A DNA stretch of 64,000 nt from Pseudomonas fluorescens (GCF_000967965.1 NZ_LACC01000002.1:365357-429356), one strand, 5' to 3'; shown: positions 9,377-18,563, numbered from the stretch's first letter. Translations and numbers: made by a program. Notes: a model not told the origin generated them from the letters alone.

Positions 9377-10999
9377 ATGTCAGAGAACGTTCAAACCCTG
9401 GAAGCCGTGCGCAGCGCGGGCACCAGCCAGGAAACCCAGAAAGTCATCTTCGCCTCGTCCCTCGGGACGGTCTTCGAGTGGTACGACTTTTTCCTCTATG
9501 GCGCCCTCGCGGCGGTGATCAGCAAGCAGTTCTTCGCCGGGGTCAACGACACCACGGCGTTTATCTTTGCCCTGATGGCCTTCGCCGCCGGCTTCATCGT
9601 CCGGCCGTTCGGCGCGCTGGTGTTCGGGCGGTTGGGGGACATGATCGGGCGCAAGTACACCTTCCTCGCCACCATCATCCTCATGGGCCTGGCGACGTTC
9701 TGCGTTGGGCTGCTGCCGACCTACGCCAGCATCGGCATCGCCGCGCCGATCATCCTGGTGATGCTGCGCATGCTCCAGGGCCTGGCCCTGGGCGGTGAAT
9801 ACGGCGGCGCCGCGACCTATGTCGCCGAGCACGCGCCCGTCGGCAAGCGGGGCTTCCACACCAGCTGGATTCAGTCCACCGCGACTCTGGGCCTACTGCT
9901 GTCGCTGCTGGTGGTGTTGGGCTGCCGCTACTTCACCGGTGACCAGTTCGAAGTCTGGGGCTGGCGCATTCCGTTCCTGTTTTCCATCGTGCTGCTGGGC
10001 ATCTCGACCTGGATTCGCATGAGCCTGCATGAGTCGCCGGCCTTCGTGAAAATGAAAGAAGAAGGCAAGCTGTGCAAACAACCGATTCGCGACTCCTTCG
10101 GCAAATGGGAAAACCTCAAGGTGGTGCTGATCGCGCTGTTCAGCATCAATGCCGGGCAAGCGGTGACCTTCTACGCCGCGCAATTCTATGTGCTGTTCTT
10201 CCTCACCCAGTTCCTGAAAATGGACCCGGCGGTGGCCAACGGCTTGCTGATTGTCAGCGTGACCATTGGCGCGCCTTTCTTCATTTTCTTTGGCTGGCTG
10301 TCGGACAAGGTCGGGCGTAAACCGGTGCTGATGATCGGCCTGCTGCTGGCCACCGCGCTGTACTTCCCGATCTTCAAGACCCTGGCCCACTACGCCAACC
10401 CGGCCATCGACCAGGCCAGTCGCCAGGCACCGATCACCGTGATGGCCGACCCGGCCACCTGCACCTTCCAGTTCGACCCGGTGGGCAAGGCGAAATTCGA
10501 CAGCCCGTGCGACAAGGTCAAGACCTTCCTGGTCAAGCAGGGCCTGCCGTACCAGAGCGCAGCGGCCCCGGCCGGCAGCGGCGTGCAGGTCAGCGTCGGT
10601 GACGTGAAGATCGATGGTTTCGACGAAGCCGCCCTGCGCGGTGCCGTGACCCTCGCCGGTTACCCGCAACAGGCTGACATGCAGCAGATCAACAAACCGA
10701 TGATCGTGGCGCTGATCGTCGCGCTGATCATCATCTCCGCGATGTGCTACGGCCCGCTGGCGGCGTTGATGGTCGAACTGTTCCCGACCCGCATCCGCTA
10801 CACCTCGATGTCCCTGCCCTACCACATCGGCAACGGCTGGTTCGGCGGTTTCCTGCCGACCGTATCGTTCGCGTTGGTGGTGTACACCGGGGACATCTTC
10901 TACGGGCTGTGGTACCCGGTGGTGATCACCGGGGTGAGCCTGGTGGTGGGGATGATTTGTCTGCGCGAAACGCGCAACGTGGATCTCGACAAGAACTGA
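9377..10999 (+). CDS. MFS transporter (MHS type) with a periplasmic insert
   Basis: A 540-residue carrier of the metabolite:H+ symporter group: VFEWYDFFLYGALAAV in segment 1, RLGDMIGRK after segment 2 and SDKVGRKPVLM in the second half. It is about 100 residues longer than usual because a hydrophilic stretch with two cysteines (about residues 343-440, including TCTFQFDPVG and SPCDKVKTFL) separates predicted segments 9 and 10, which should face the periplasm. ATG 9377 follows GAGGGAT. Its position after the GMC oxidoreductase suggests uptake of that enzyme's substrate. Confidence 0.86.
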   Translation: MSENVQTLEAVRSAGTSQETQKVIFASSLGTVFEWYDFFLYGALAAVISKQFFAGVNDTTAFIFALMAFAAGFIVRPFGALVFGRLGDMIGRKYTFLATIILMGLATFCVGLLPTYASIGIAAPIILVMLRMLQGLALGGEYGGAATYVAEHAPVGKRGFHTSWIQSTATLGLLLSLLVVLGCRYFTGDQFEVWGWRIPFLFSIVLLGISTWIRMSLHESPAFVKMKEEGKLCKQPIRDSFGKWENLKVVLIALFSINAGQAVTFYAAQFYVLFFLTQFLKMDPAVANGLLIVSVTIGAPFFIFFGWLSDKVGRKPVLMIGLLLATALYFPIFKTLAHYANPAIDQASRQAPITVMADPATCTFQFDPVGKAKFDSPCDKVKTFLVKQGLPYQSAAAPAGSGVQVSVGDVKIDGFDEAALRGAVTLAGYPQQADMQQINKPMIVALIVALIIISAMCYGPLAALMVELFPTRIRYTSMSLPYHIGNGWFGGFLPTVSFALVVYTGDIFYGLWYPVVITGVSLVVGMICLRETRNVDLDKN

Positions 11000-11011
11000 G
11001 GCAATGCCTGT

Positions 11012-11037
11012 CGACGAGGGAGCTGGCTCCCTCGTCG
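11012..11037. terminator. Hairpin between convergent genes
   Basis: A perfect 12-bp inverted repeat, CGACGAGGGAGC (11012-11023) and GCTCCCTCGTCG (11026-11037), with a 2-nt centre. It lies 13 nt after the MFS stop and 17 nt after the end of the convergent DUF427 gene. No U-tract follows, so a terminator role is inferred. Confidence 0.5.
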
Positions 11038-11053
11038 CGGCGATCAACCCCGA

Positions 11054-11422
11054 TCAGACCTCGGCATCAAGCAACTCGAACTTCACTTGATCCGGATAGA
11101 ACGCCAGGTATCCGCGGATTTGCTCCACCGACACCTTGGGATCCTCGTAACTCCACACTGCGTTGGCACTTTCATGCCCCGGCACCTGCAGGCTGAAATA
11201 GCTGGCATCGCCCTTGTACGGGCAATAACTGGTGTGGTCGGTGCGGGCGAAGTACTTCTCGTCGATGTCCTCTCGCGGCACGTAGTACACCGGCGGGTAG
11301 TTGGCCTCCAGCAACACCAGTGCTCGCGCCGAGGCGGCCACTTGAATGCCGTGAAATCTCACCAGCAGACAGCCAGGCTGCTCGGCGATGGTGATGACAG
11401 GACTAGGACCGGAGCTTTTCAT
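11054..11422 (-). CDS. DUF427 domain-containing protein
   Basis: A 122-residue protein covering a single DUF427 domain: PVYYVPREDIDEKYFARTDH and TSYCPYKGDASYFSL are hallmark stretches of the family. There is no signal peptide, so it is probably cytoplasmic. The biochemical role of DUF427 is not established. It stands alone, divergent from topoisomerase III. Confidence 0.87.
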   Translation of the reverse strand: MKSSGPSPVITIAEQPGCLLVRFHGIQVAASARALVLLEANYPPVYYVPREDIDEKYFARTDHTSYCPYKGDASYFSLQVPGHESANAVWSYEDPKVSVEQIRGYLAFYPDQVKFELLDAEV

Positions 11423-11460
11423 GGAAAACGTTCCTCATGACGGTGATGGACCTGCAAATC

Positions 11461-11490
11461 GATGTGGGAGCGTGGCTTGCCCGCGATGGG
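11461..11490. repeat. Single REP unit
   Basis: A single degenerate unit, GTGGGAGCGTGGCTTGCCCGCGA, without an obvious inverted partner. The remaining intergenic region 11423-11677 holds a LexA-like palindrome and no convincing gene. Confidence 0.7.
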
Positions 11491-11590
11491 CTACGCAGCA
11501 GCCCCAAAACCTGAAACCTCGATTTATCAGGTATAACCCAAGTTTTACCCTCGCGACTGCTTCGCAGCCGAACGGGAGCGACATACAAAG

Positions 11591-11606
11591 CTGTACATCC
11601 ATACAG
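11591..11606. promoter_or_regulatory. Putative LexA (SOS) box
   Basis: CTGTACATCCATACAG has the CTG-N10-CAG form of the gammaproteobacterial LexA operator, with CTGTA and ATACAG half-sites. It lies 71 nt upstream of the topoisomerase III start and about 170 nt upstream of the divergent DUF427 gene. Binding is inferred from the match alone. Confidence 0.5.
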
Positions 11607-11677
11607 ATAAAGATTGCTCCATCGCTCATCAAGCGCCATTCTGTGCACCCCTGACACATAGATCGACGATGGTGGTT

Positions 11678-13624
11678 ATGCGGCTGTACCTCTGTGAAAA
11701 ACCTTCCCAGGCCAAAGACATTGCGGCAGTCCTAGGCGCCCGGCGCCGGGGCGATGGCTGCTGGCTGGGAACAGACATCACGGTGACCTGGTGCATCGGC
11801 CACCTGCTGGAAACAGCACCGCCGGATGCCTACGACGCGCGCTACAAGCGCTGGGTGCTGGCCGACCTGCCGATCATTCCCGAAAAATGGAAAATGACCG
11901 TCAAGCCGCGTACCGCCAGCCAGTACAAGGCGGTCAAACGCCTGCTCGGCGAAGCCTCCGAACTGATCATTGCCACGGACGCCGACCGCGAGGGCGAGAT
12001 GATCGCCCGGGAACTGGTGGAGCATTGCCGCTATCGCGGACCGATCCGCCGCCTCTGGCTGTCGGCGCTGGACGATGCGTCCATCCGCAAGGCCCTCGCG
12101 GCCCTCAAACCGGGGAACGAAACCTTCAGCCTCTATCACTCGGCCCTCGGGCGTTCCCGGGCCGACTGGCTGATCGGCATGAACATGAGCCGGCTGTTCA
12201 CCCTGCTGGGGCGCCAGTCCGGCTATCAAGGCGTGTTGCCGGTGGGCCGGGTGCAAACGCCTACCTTGCGCCTGGTGGTGGATCGCGATCGCAGCATCGC
12301 CGACTTTGTGCCCGTCCCCTATTGGGCCATCGACGTGCAACTGCTGCACAACGGCACCGCATTCACCGCTCAATGGCGCGCGGCATCGGAGCTTTGCGAC
12401 GATCAGGACCGCTGCCTGAACCAGGCGCTGGCACAACAAGCGGCGGCCGCCATGAGCGGCGCGGCCAGTGCGCGGGTGATCAAGCTGCGCACCGAACGAA
12501 TGCGCGAAGTGGCCCCGCTGCCGTTCGATCTGGGCACCCTGCAGGAGGTCTGCTCGAAGAAGCTCGGCCTCGGCGCCCAGGAAACCCTCGACATCGCCCA
12601 GGCGCTCTACGAAACCCACAAAGTCATTACTTATCCGCGCAGTGATTGCGGCTACTTGCCCCTCAGCCAGCACAGCGAGGCACCGGCCATTCTGGCGGCA
12701 TTGCGCCAGGCCGATCCGGCGTTGAACGCCTTGCACGATCACCTTGATCCGCAACGGCGCTCACGGGCCTGGAACGATGCCAAGGTCAGCGCGCACCACG
12801 GCATCATCCCCACGGCTGCGGCAAAAAATCTCGAACGCCTGGCGGGCAAACAGCGTGCGGTCTACACACTGATCCGCGCCCGATACCTGGCGCAGTTCCT
12901 GCCCAATCACGAATACGATCGCACCCAGGCCGACTTCGACTGTGCTGGAGAGGGCCTGCGCGCTGTCGGCAAGCAGATCATCGAGCCGGGCTGGAAACGC
13001 GCCCTGCCCGAAGCACTGGCTCCGGCCAAGGGGCGCGAAGCCCCGGCGCCACAGACTCTGCCCAACCTGGCCGAAGGCATCGATTGCGCAGTGGCCGGCG
13101 TGCAATTCAAGGACCTGTGGACGCAACCGCCAAAGCCGTTCACGGAAGGCGACCTGATCAAGGCCATGAAGAATGTCGCCAAACTGGTGCAAGACCCGCT
13201 GCTCAAGCAAAAGCTCAAGGACACTACCGGCATCGGCACCGAAGCGACTCGCGCGTCGATCATTCAGGGCCTGCTCGACCGTGGTTATCTGGTCAAGAAC
13301 GGTAAGGCCCTGGCCGCCACGCCGGCCGCGTTCAGCCTGATCGACGCCGTACCGCGGGCCATCGCCGATCCGGGCACTACGGCGATCTGGGAGCAAGCCC
13401 TGGACATGGTGCAAAGCGGCGAAATGAGCCTGGAAGAGTTCGTCACCAAACAGGCGGCGTGGATGAGCAAGCAGGTCAGTCGCTGTTCCGGCCTGAGCCT
13501 GACCATCAGCGGCCCACCGCCCGGCGGCTCCGCCGCAGCCCCATGGAAGAAAAAACGAAAAGGCCCCCCGCGCAAAGCAGCGAGCGGCACCAAGCGTCGT
13601 GCAAATCCGGCAAGCAAGACTTAA
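11678..13624 (+). CDS. topB: DNA topoisomerase III
   Basis: A 648-residue type IA topoisomerase that relaxes and decatenates DNA. The TOPRIM domain opens with MRLYLCEKPSQAKDIAAVLG and contains ATDADREGEMIARE (acidic metal site); the active-site tyrosine is Y319 in VITYPRSDCGYLP. A lysine/arginine-rich tail (KKKRKGPPRKAAS) ends the protein, as in E. coli TopB (about 650 residues). MRLYLCEKPSQA is the canonical N-terminus, so 11678 is preferred over ATG 11669. A possible LexA box lies just upstream. Confidence 0.92.
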   Translation: MRLYLCEKPSQAKDIAAVLGARRRGDGCWLGTDITVTWCIGHLLETAPPDAYDARYKRWVLADLPIIPEKWKMTVKPRTASQYKAVKRLLGEASELIIATDADREGEMIARELVEHCRYRGPIRRLWLSALDDASIRKALAALKPGNETFSLYHSALGRSRADWLIGMNMSRLFTLLGRQSGYQGVLPVGRVQTPTLRLVVDRDRSIADFVPVPYWAIDVQLLHNGTAFTAQWRAASELCDDQDRCLNQALAQQAAAAMSGAASARVIKLRTERMREVAPLPFDLGTLQEVCSKKLGLGAQETLDIAQALYETHKVITYPRSDCGYLPLSQHSEAPAILAALRQADPALNALHDHLDPQRRSRAWNDAKVSAHHGIIPTAAAKNLERLAGKQRAVYTLIRARYLAQFLPNHEYDRTQADFDCAGEGLRAVGKQIIEPGWKRALPEALAPAKGREAPAPQTLPNLAEGIDCAVAGVQFKDLWTQPPKPFTEGDLIKAMKNVAKLVQDPLLKQKLKDTTGIGTEATRASIIQGLLDRGYLVKNGKALAATPAAFSLIDAVPRAIADPGTTAIWEQALDMVQSGEMSLEEFVTKQAAWMSKQVSRCSGLSLTISGPPPGGSAAAPWKKKRKGPPRKAASGTKRRANPASKT

Positions 13625-13688
13625 CCCTCGCCACAGTATGCTCATCGCACGATCTATCCTTGTCTGACCGAGACAGGAGCCAACCCGT

Positions 13689-14192
13689 ATGCCTTCGATA
13701 GAACTGCACGCCGCCCAACGCGATGAACTGGAAACCATCGAGAACCTGATGCAGTTCTACACCTACGACTTCAGCGAATGGTTGCCGCTGAAACTGGGCG
13801 AATACGGTTTGTTCAACATCCTGCCCATGCCCGACTACTGGCGAAACCCGGCCACCCGGCCATTCCTGATCAAGGTCGACAGTGAACTGGCCGGCTTCGT
13901 GAGCGTGGATAACCAGGTCCATTTACCCGGTGCCGACTACAACATCGGCTATCTGTTTGTCAGTCGACGCTTCCGTGGCCGGGGTGTCGCGCGATTTGTC
14001 GTTTCCACCCTCTTGAGCCGATTCCCCGGTCAATGGCAGATTTTCCACATCGAGGCGAACCAGCCGGCACGCCTGTTCTGGGCCGCCGTAATGCCGGGGC
14101 TCAACGTTGACGGTTTCACCTTGCATCAGCAGGTGGTTGACCGTTATCCCTGCACTTTTTACCGCTTTGAGTGTCCGTCCTTGTCGTCCTGA
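13689..14192 (+). CDS. GNAT family N-acetyltransferase
   Basis: A 167-residue GNAT fold. The acetyl-CoA pyrophosphate loop (motif A, V/IxxRxxGxG/A) is visible as VSRRFRGRGVARFVV near residue 97, after the beta-strand YNIGYLFV. AGGAG precedes the ATG at a spacing of 9 nt. The substrate is unknown. The gene is monocistronic, 64 nt after topB. Confidence 0.85.
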   Translation: MPSIELHAAQRDELETIENLMQFYTYDFSEWLPLKLGEYGLFNILPMPDYWRNPATRPFLIKVDSELAGFVSVDNQVHLPGADYNIGYLFVSRRFRGRGVARFVVSTLLSRFPGQWQIFHIEANQPARLFWAAVMPGLNVDGFTLHQQVVDRYPCTFYRFECPSLSS

Positions 14193-14711
14193 CCGACACA
14201 CCTTCGACTCCGCCTGCTAATTCCCAACAGCTTTGTCCGACAATATGTAGTGACTGAAAATATTCACTACAAAACCGTTGACGCCTCCGATTTGCCCTTG
14301 CATGATGCAGACGTCTCCCCGATCGGGAGTACAGGCAACACGTTTGAGCAAGCTCGTCTGACCGCCGAGCTGTTTTTCCCGGATACACGCTGCCCACAAG
14401 GCAGATTGAAGAAGCTGACCTGGCCTGAACGTCCAGTACAAGGGCGAGAAGACTTGGCGAGCAATCCTCATGAAGCTTGTGGCCGACCCTGAAAACGTCG
14501 GCAGTGGCCTTAAGGTTTTCGCCGCTTCTCTTCGTTGTGACGCTATTGCGTAGCAGTTATTCAACACGACTACATGCAACAGACGCAGGACCCCGCCCAA
14601 TAAGGCGGTCGAACGCTGACGTCCTGGTTTCGGTGCCAGGGATCAACTAACCGATGGGCTACCTGTATTAGCGAATCAACTTTGAAAGATCACCAATTGG
14701 TCAAGGGGTTT
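14193..14711. other. Long intergenic region with hairpins, no convincing gene
   Basis: A 519-nt stretch with weaker codon bias than its surroundings. Visible structure: GTAGTGA/TCACTAC around 14250-14270, and at 14587-14640 a nested set (AGGAC/GTCCT enclosing CCGCC/GGCGG, then CCTGG/CCAGG). Short frames on both strands have no ribosome site and no third-position G+C bias. A small RNA or a long leader of the gene at 14715 is possible. Confidence 0.45.
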
Positions 14712-14714
14712 ATG

Positions 14715-15044
14715 ATGAATCTGAACAATCAACCAACTATCGATGAACTGGCTCGTATCTTCGCTGCAAAGAAAGACAGCCACGACAACCATATTCTCTG
14801 GATCAGCAAGTGTGGCCAGGTTCATATCGACTGCCTGTCGCCGCACGCCCATGAAGCAGAGTTCGACCAGAACAACCAGAACCTGCTGGCCCGACTGAAG
14901 ATGTACCGTCGCGGCCAGGGCTATGTCGGCAAAAAAGCCGCAGCCGACAAGGACTTCATCGGTAATGTTCTGCAAACCCTGAAACAGGCCTGGGCCTCGA
15001 TGCAGAACCAGAACGAAGTTCGGGTGATTGACCGGTTCTACTAA
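14715..15044 (+). CDS. Conserved hypothetical protein
   Basis: A 109-residue soluble protein with no domain I can name. It begins MNLNNQPTIDELARIFAAKKD and has a central ILWISKCGQVHIDCL strand region and a basic middle (KMYRRGQGYVGKKAAADK). AAGGGG at 14703-14708 is spaced 6 nt from ATG 14715, better than ATG 14712. A strong terminator follows, so it is a separate transcript. It seems a genuine Pseudomonas gene by codon use; function unknown. Confidence 0.75.
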   Translation: MNLNNQPTIDELARIFAAKKDSHDNHILWISKCGQVHIDCLSPHAHEAEFDQNNQNLLARLKMYRRGQGYVGKKAAADKDFIGNVLQTLKQAWASMQNQNEVRVIDRFY

Positions 15045-15077
15045 TTGAAATGAGTCATTACTGACTTATTGATAAAC

Positions 15078-15113
15078 AAGGCCTGCTCCCGATAAGGAGC
15101 AGGCCTTTTTTAT
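15078..15113 (+). terminator. Rho-independent terminator
   Basis: A perfect 12-bp stem AAGGCCTGCTCC / GGAGCAGGCCTT (15078-15089 and 15097-15108) runs into a T-tract. It ends the gene at 14715. Confidence 0.9.
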
Positions 15114-15129
15114 GTTGGAGCGAAAACCA

Positions 15130-15158
15130 GATGTGGGAGCGAGCCAGCTCCCGCAGGG
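15130..15158. repeat. Degenerate REP-like hairpin
   Basis: TGTGGGAGCGAGCCAGCTCCCGCAGG keeps the REP left half, but the rest is reduced to a GGGAGC/GCTCCC hairpin. It lies just after the stop of the minus-strand aldehyde dehydrogenase and may serve as its terminator. Confidence 0.6.
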
Positions 15159-15159
15159 T

Positions 15160-16662
15160 TCAGCGTTTGACGCCCAGATCGACCTGGGTCATGCGGCTAC
15201 GGATGGTGAACACGCCATCACCGGAGAGAATCGCACTGCGAGCAAACAGGCGCCCGCTCTCCCAGTTCGAAAGCCCCAGTTCCGGCTTGTTCAACGCGTA
15301 CTGGCCGTCGACCCAACGGGTGATGCCATTGCCGACAAAAGGCGCGTTGACCGCGTTGTAGAAACGCTCCTGAGCCTCGGCACTTTCACTGATCAAGGAC
15401 ACCGTGAATTGCGGGCTGTAGCGATTGAACAAGGCAATGGCATCGTCCAGGTCGTCGACGATCTTCAGGCTGACTTCCGGGGTTTCTTCCCACTCCCATT
15501 CACGGCCCAATTGGTCTTCCGGCAACGGCTCGGCCTGCGCCTCGCTCTGATAGCCTTCGGCGCGGTACACCTGGACCGTTGCAGCCAGCCAGTCTTGCGG
15601 CAGGTGCGGCTCGCTGCCTTCGACGATGTGCAGCTTGCAACCCTGCCCCCGTGCGGTACCGGCCTGTTTGAGTGCGTCGAGGAACAGCGGCACCAGTTCA
15701 GCGGCACGGTCGCGGTGAATCAGGCAGACGTTCAGTGTGTTGCAGACCTTGCGGTCCAGGGAGTTGCGCACCACGGCGGCAAAACGCTTGGCGTCGGCAT
15801 CGGCGTTAGCGATCAGCCACGCGCCACCGGTGCCGTGCAGGCTGACCGCCGTGCCGGCCTGCTGGGCGATGCTGCCCAACTGGCTGACGGCGCGACCCGA
15901 ACCACGGGCCACCGCCAATGACAGGCGCCGGTCAGCGAACATCGCCCAACCGGCGGCGTGGTTGACACTTTCCACCAGCGACACGGCACCGGCCGGCAAG
16001 CCGGCGTCGCTCAGTGCAGGGTTCAGTGCATGGGTGACGATCGCCTGGGCCGTGCCCAACGCATCACTGCCGATGCGCAGCACGGCGGTGTTGCCGGTGC
16101 GCAATACACCGGCCGCGTCGGCAAACACATTCGGCCGGCCTTCGAAGACGAACGCGACGATGCCCAGCGGCGAGACCACTTGCTCGACTTTCCAGCCATC
16201 GTGCTCGACGCAACTGATCACTTTGCCACGGCTGGCCGCTGCATCACGCCACGCGCGCAGGCCGGCGATCATGTCGCGACGCATGCGCTCATCGGCCAGC
16301 AACCGGGTGGTCGAGCGACCGCGCGCCTTGGCCCGTTCGATGTCGGCCAGGTTGGCGGCTTCGATCAAGGCCCAGCATTCCGGGGTTTCCAGGCGTTGGG
16401 CGAACAGGTCGAAGAAGGCGCTGATGGCTTGATCGGACACCGCCGACAGCGCGGTGAATGCCGCCTGGGCGCGCTCGATCGCGACGTTGGCCGCTTGCTG
16501 GTCCGCCACGGGGATCAGCAGCAACTCACCACTGACCTGCTCCACCAGCAGGTGGTCACCGGGCTGGAAGCGTTGCGCCAGTTCGGGGCTGACGACAGTG
16601 ACACGATTACCGGCGAAAGGGATTGGCGTGCCAGCGACTAGACGTTCGAGCGCGAGGGACAT
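15160..16662 (-). CDS. ProA-like (glutamate-5-semialdehyde dehydrogenase-like) aldehyde dehydrogenase
   Basis: A 500-residue member of the ALDH superfamily closest to ProA. VVSPLGIVAFVFEGRPNV near residue 163 is the ProA nucleotide-binding/substrate stretch, and C307 in LDRKVCNTLNVCL is the likely catalytic cysteine. It is about 80 residues longer than housekeeping ProA (about 420), with an extra N-terminal segment, and no proB or nadD neighbours are present, so it is probably a paralogue with a different substrate. The final segment (ELGLSNWESGRLFARSA) is unusual for ProA. Monocistronic. Confidence 0.78.
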   Translation of the reverse strand: MSLALERLVAGTPIPFAGNRVTVVSPELAQRFQPGDHLLVEQVSGELLLIPVADQQAANVAIERAQAAFTALSAVSDQAISAFFDLFAQRLETPECWALIEAANLADIERAKARGRSTTRLLADERMRRDMIAGLRAWRDAAASRGKVISCVEHDGWKVEQVVSPLGIVAFVFEGRPNVFADAAGVLRTGNTAVLRIGSDALGTAQAIVTHALNPALSDAGLPAGAVSLVESVNHAAGWAMFADRRLSLAVARGSGRAVSQLGSIAQQAGTAVSLHGTGGAWLIANADADAKRFAAVVRNSLDRKVCNTLNVCLIHRDRAAELVPLFLDALKQAGTARGQGCKLHIVEGSEPHLPQDWLAATVQVYRAEGYQSEAQAEPLPEDQLGREWEWEETPEVSLKIVDDLDDAIALFNRYSPQFTVSLISESAEAQERFYNAVNAPFVGNGITRWVDGQYALNKPELGLSNWESGRLFARSAILSGDGVFTIRSRMTQVDLGVKR

Positions 16663-16710
16663 GAAGCGGTATCACCATGCTGTGGGCGGTCGGAAAATGT
16701 ATAGCAATTT

Positions 16711-16821
16711 CCCTGTGGGAGCGAGCCTGCTCGCGAAGAGGCCATTCCATCCAACATCAATAGCGTCTGACACTCCACCATCGTCGAATCGCCGCCCGGA
16801 GCAGGCTCGCTCCCACAGGGG
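16711..16821. repeat. REP pair
   Basis: GTGGGAGCGAGCCTGCTCGCG (16714-16734) and, inverted, CCGGAGCAGGCTCGCTCCCAC (16797-16817). Both share the CCTGCTC variant; the second unit replaces TCGCGAGCA by CCGGAGCA. The rest of 16663-17013 shows no gene. Confidence 0.88.
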
Positions 16822-17013
16822 TACCGGTTACGTATCTCAATGTATACAGCCCCGCCCCAGACACACCCCGCACTCAAAACCCCGCCACAACGACACACCG
16901 CAGATACACCCCATTGATGAAATACGCCTGTCGATTGGCCACGCCGATCAAAGCGCTCAACTCACGGGGCATGCCGTTGCCCCGCCTCCCTGACCTGAAA
17001 GAGAGCAACGTCC

Positions 17014-17520
17014 ATGAGCACCTCCATTTCTTCGGCCGTCAAAGGCCTGCACCTGAACCTCGACCGTGCCGGCGACTGGGTTGCCCCCCTGGCGCTGCGG
17101 GTGTTCCTCTCCTGGGAATTCCTCGAATCCGGCCTGGAGAAATTCAACGGCCAGAACTGGTTCACCGATATCCAGGCGCGCTTCCCGTTTCCGTTCGACC
17201 ACCTTCCAGCGACGCTGAATTGGGAGCTGTCGATGTGGGCCGAACTGATCTTCGCCGTGACCTTGCTGGTGGGCCTGGGCACACGTTTTTCGGCGTTGAG
17301 CCTGATGGTGGTGACCCTCGTCGCAACCGCCGCCGTGCATTGGCCCGCCGACTGGCACAGCCTCAGTGAACTCGCCCAAGGCTATGCCATCAGCAACAAG
17401 GGTTACGGCAACTTCAAGCTGCCTTTGATCTACCTTGTGGCCCTCACGCCGCTGCTACTGTCGGGTGCCGGTAAGTTCAGCATCGATGCGTTGCTGGCGC
17501 GTTTCATCTGGCGGCGCTGA
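17014..17520 (+). CDS. DoxX family membrane protein
   Basis: A 168-residue integral membrane protein with about four hydrophobic segments. [24 protein letters not shown] in the first segment and the following [25 protein letters not shown] match the DoxX family, small quinone/redox-related membrane subunits. AGAGAG precedes the start. It has no DUF692/DUF2063 partner, unlike many DoxX genes in metal-responsive operons. It ends at a strong terminator. Confidence 0.85.
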   Translation: MSTSISSAVKGLHLNLDRAGDWVAPLALRVFLSWEFLESGLEKFNGQNWFTDIQARFPFPFDHLPATLNWELSMWAELIFAVTLLVGLGTRFSALSLMVVTLVATAAVHWPADWHSLSELAQGYAISNKGYGNFKLPLIYLVALTPLLLSGAGKFSIDALLARFIWRR

Positions 17521-17549
17521 AACGAAAGTTGCAACGCAGACAAACAAAA

Positions 17550-17580
17550 AGGGGACTTCCATAAAGTCCCCTGTTTTTTT
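17550..17580 (+). terminator. Rho-independent terminator
   Basis: AGGGGACTT (17550-17558) and AAGTCCCCT (17564-17572) form a 9-bp stem followed by GTTTTTTT. It terminates the DoxX gene; the A-run on the left side could also stop the convergent nitrilase transcript. Confidence 0.9.
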
Positions 17581-17588
17581 GCCCGGAA

Positions 17589-18563
17589 CTAACCCATCAC
17601 TTCTTCCAGCCCGATCTGTACGGCCAGTTTCGGATGCGCGCTGCGTTCATGCACTTGGGATTGCGGGGTGCGGTCGATCAGCAGGCTCAGCAGTTCCGGG
17701 CGGCTGTAGTGGCCGCGGGAATCCATCATGCGCTTGCGCTTGTCGATCAGGCCCATGTCGAGGTCGGCGATCACCTCGCCCTCACCTTCCTGCAACGAAC
17801 CCAGGACCGTGCCATCCGGGCTGATGATCGCGGTATAGCAACCGCCGGAGATCGGGCCGATGGCGCAACCGGTGTCGGCCATGATCTGCGCCTGTTGTTC
17901 GGGGTACAGCCACGCCGTCGAGTTGACCACAAAGCACGCGGCCTCCAGGGCATGCTGGCGAATGCTGACTTCCATTTGCGCGGCGAACTGGGGACCGGCA
18001 AACGACCCCGGGTACATCGCCGCATGGATCTGTTCGCCATCGGCCATCAAGGCATAACGGGCCAGCGGGTTGAAATGCTCCCAGCAGGCCAGTTGCCCGA
18101 TGCGCCCGACCGCGCTGTCGACGGCCCGCAGGCCGGAGCCGTCGCCCATGCCCCAGATCATGCGCTCGTGGTAGGTCGGGGAAATCTTGCGGCGACGCTG
18201 GATCAGCGAGCCGTCGGCATCGAACAGCAACTGCGTGTTGTACAGCGTGCCGCCATCGCGCTCGTTGACGCCGATGGACACGACCATGCCCGCTTGCCTG
18301 GCCGCAGCGCCGATGGCATCGGTGGCGGCCGAAGGCACGGTGACCGCCTGGTCCAGCAGCTTGAGGTGTTCGGCGGCCATTTCGAACGGTGACTGCACGT
18401 AGGAAAAGTACGGGTAGTACGGCACGACGGTTTCCGGGAACACGGCGAATTGCACACCCTGTTCGCCGAGTTCGAGAATCTTCTGCACCACTTTGTCGAC
18501 GGTGCCTTCACGGCTGTAAAGAACAGGGCTGATTTGTACGGCGGCGGCTTTGACGAGGGTCAT
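17589..18563 (-). CDS. Carbon-nitrogen hydrolase, Nit6803-like nitrilase
   Basis: A 324-residue nitrilase-superfamily enzyme hydrolysing nitriles to acids and ammonia. The catalytic triad is visible: E44 ([13 protein letters not shown]), K126 ([16 protein letters not shown]) and C160 ([17 protein letters not shown]). The ACWEHF and YPYFS motifs put it with the cyanobacterial Nit6803/Nit1 aliphatic group. That group often sits in a conserved seven-gene Nit1C cluster, but none of those partners is here. The neighbour upstream on the same strand is a GlxA-type regulator. Confidence 0.88.
   Translation of the reverse strand: MTLVKAAAVQISPVLYSREGTVDKVVQKILELGEQGVQFAVFPETVVPYYPYFSYVQSPFEMAAEHLKLLDQAVTVPSAATDAIGAAARQAGMVVSIGVNERDGGTLYNTQLLFDADGSLIQRRRKISPTYHERMIWGMGDGSGLRAVDSAVGRIGQLACWEHFNPLARYALMADGEQIHAAMYPGSFAGPQFAAQMEVSIRQHALEAACFVVNSTAWLYPEQQAQIMADTGCAIGPISGGCYTAIISPDGTVLGSLQEGEGEVIADLDMGLIDKRKRMMDSRGHYSRPELLSLLIDRTPQSQVHERSAHPKLAVQIGLEEVMG

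Noticed and set aside
14217..14600. 127-codon minus-strand frame and an 80-codon plus-strand frame in the 14.2-14.7 kb gap
   Set aside because: No ribosome site, weak third-position bias and no recognisable family; reported as intergenic.
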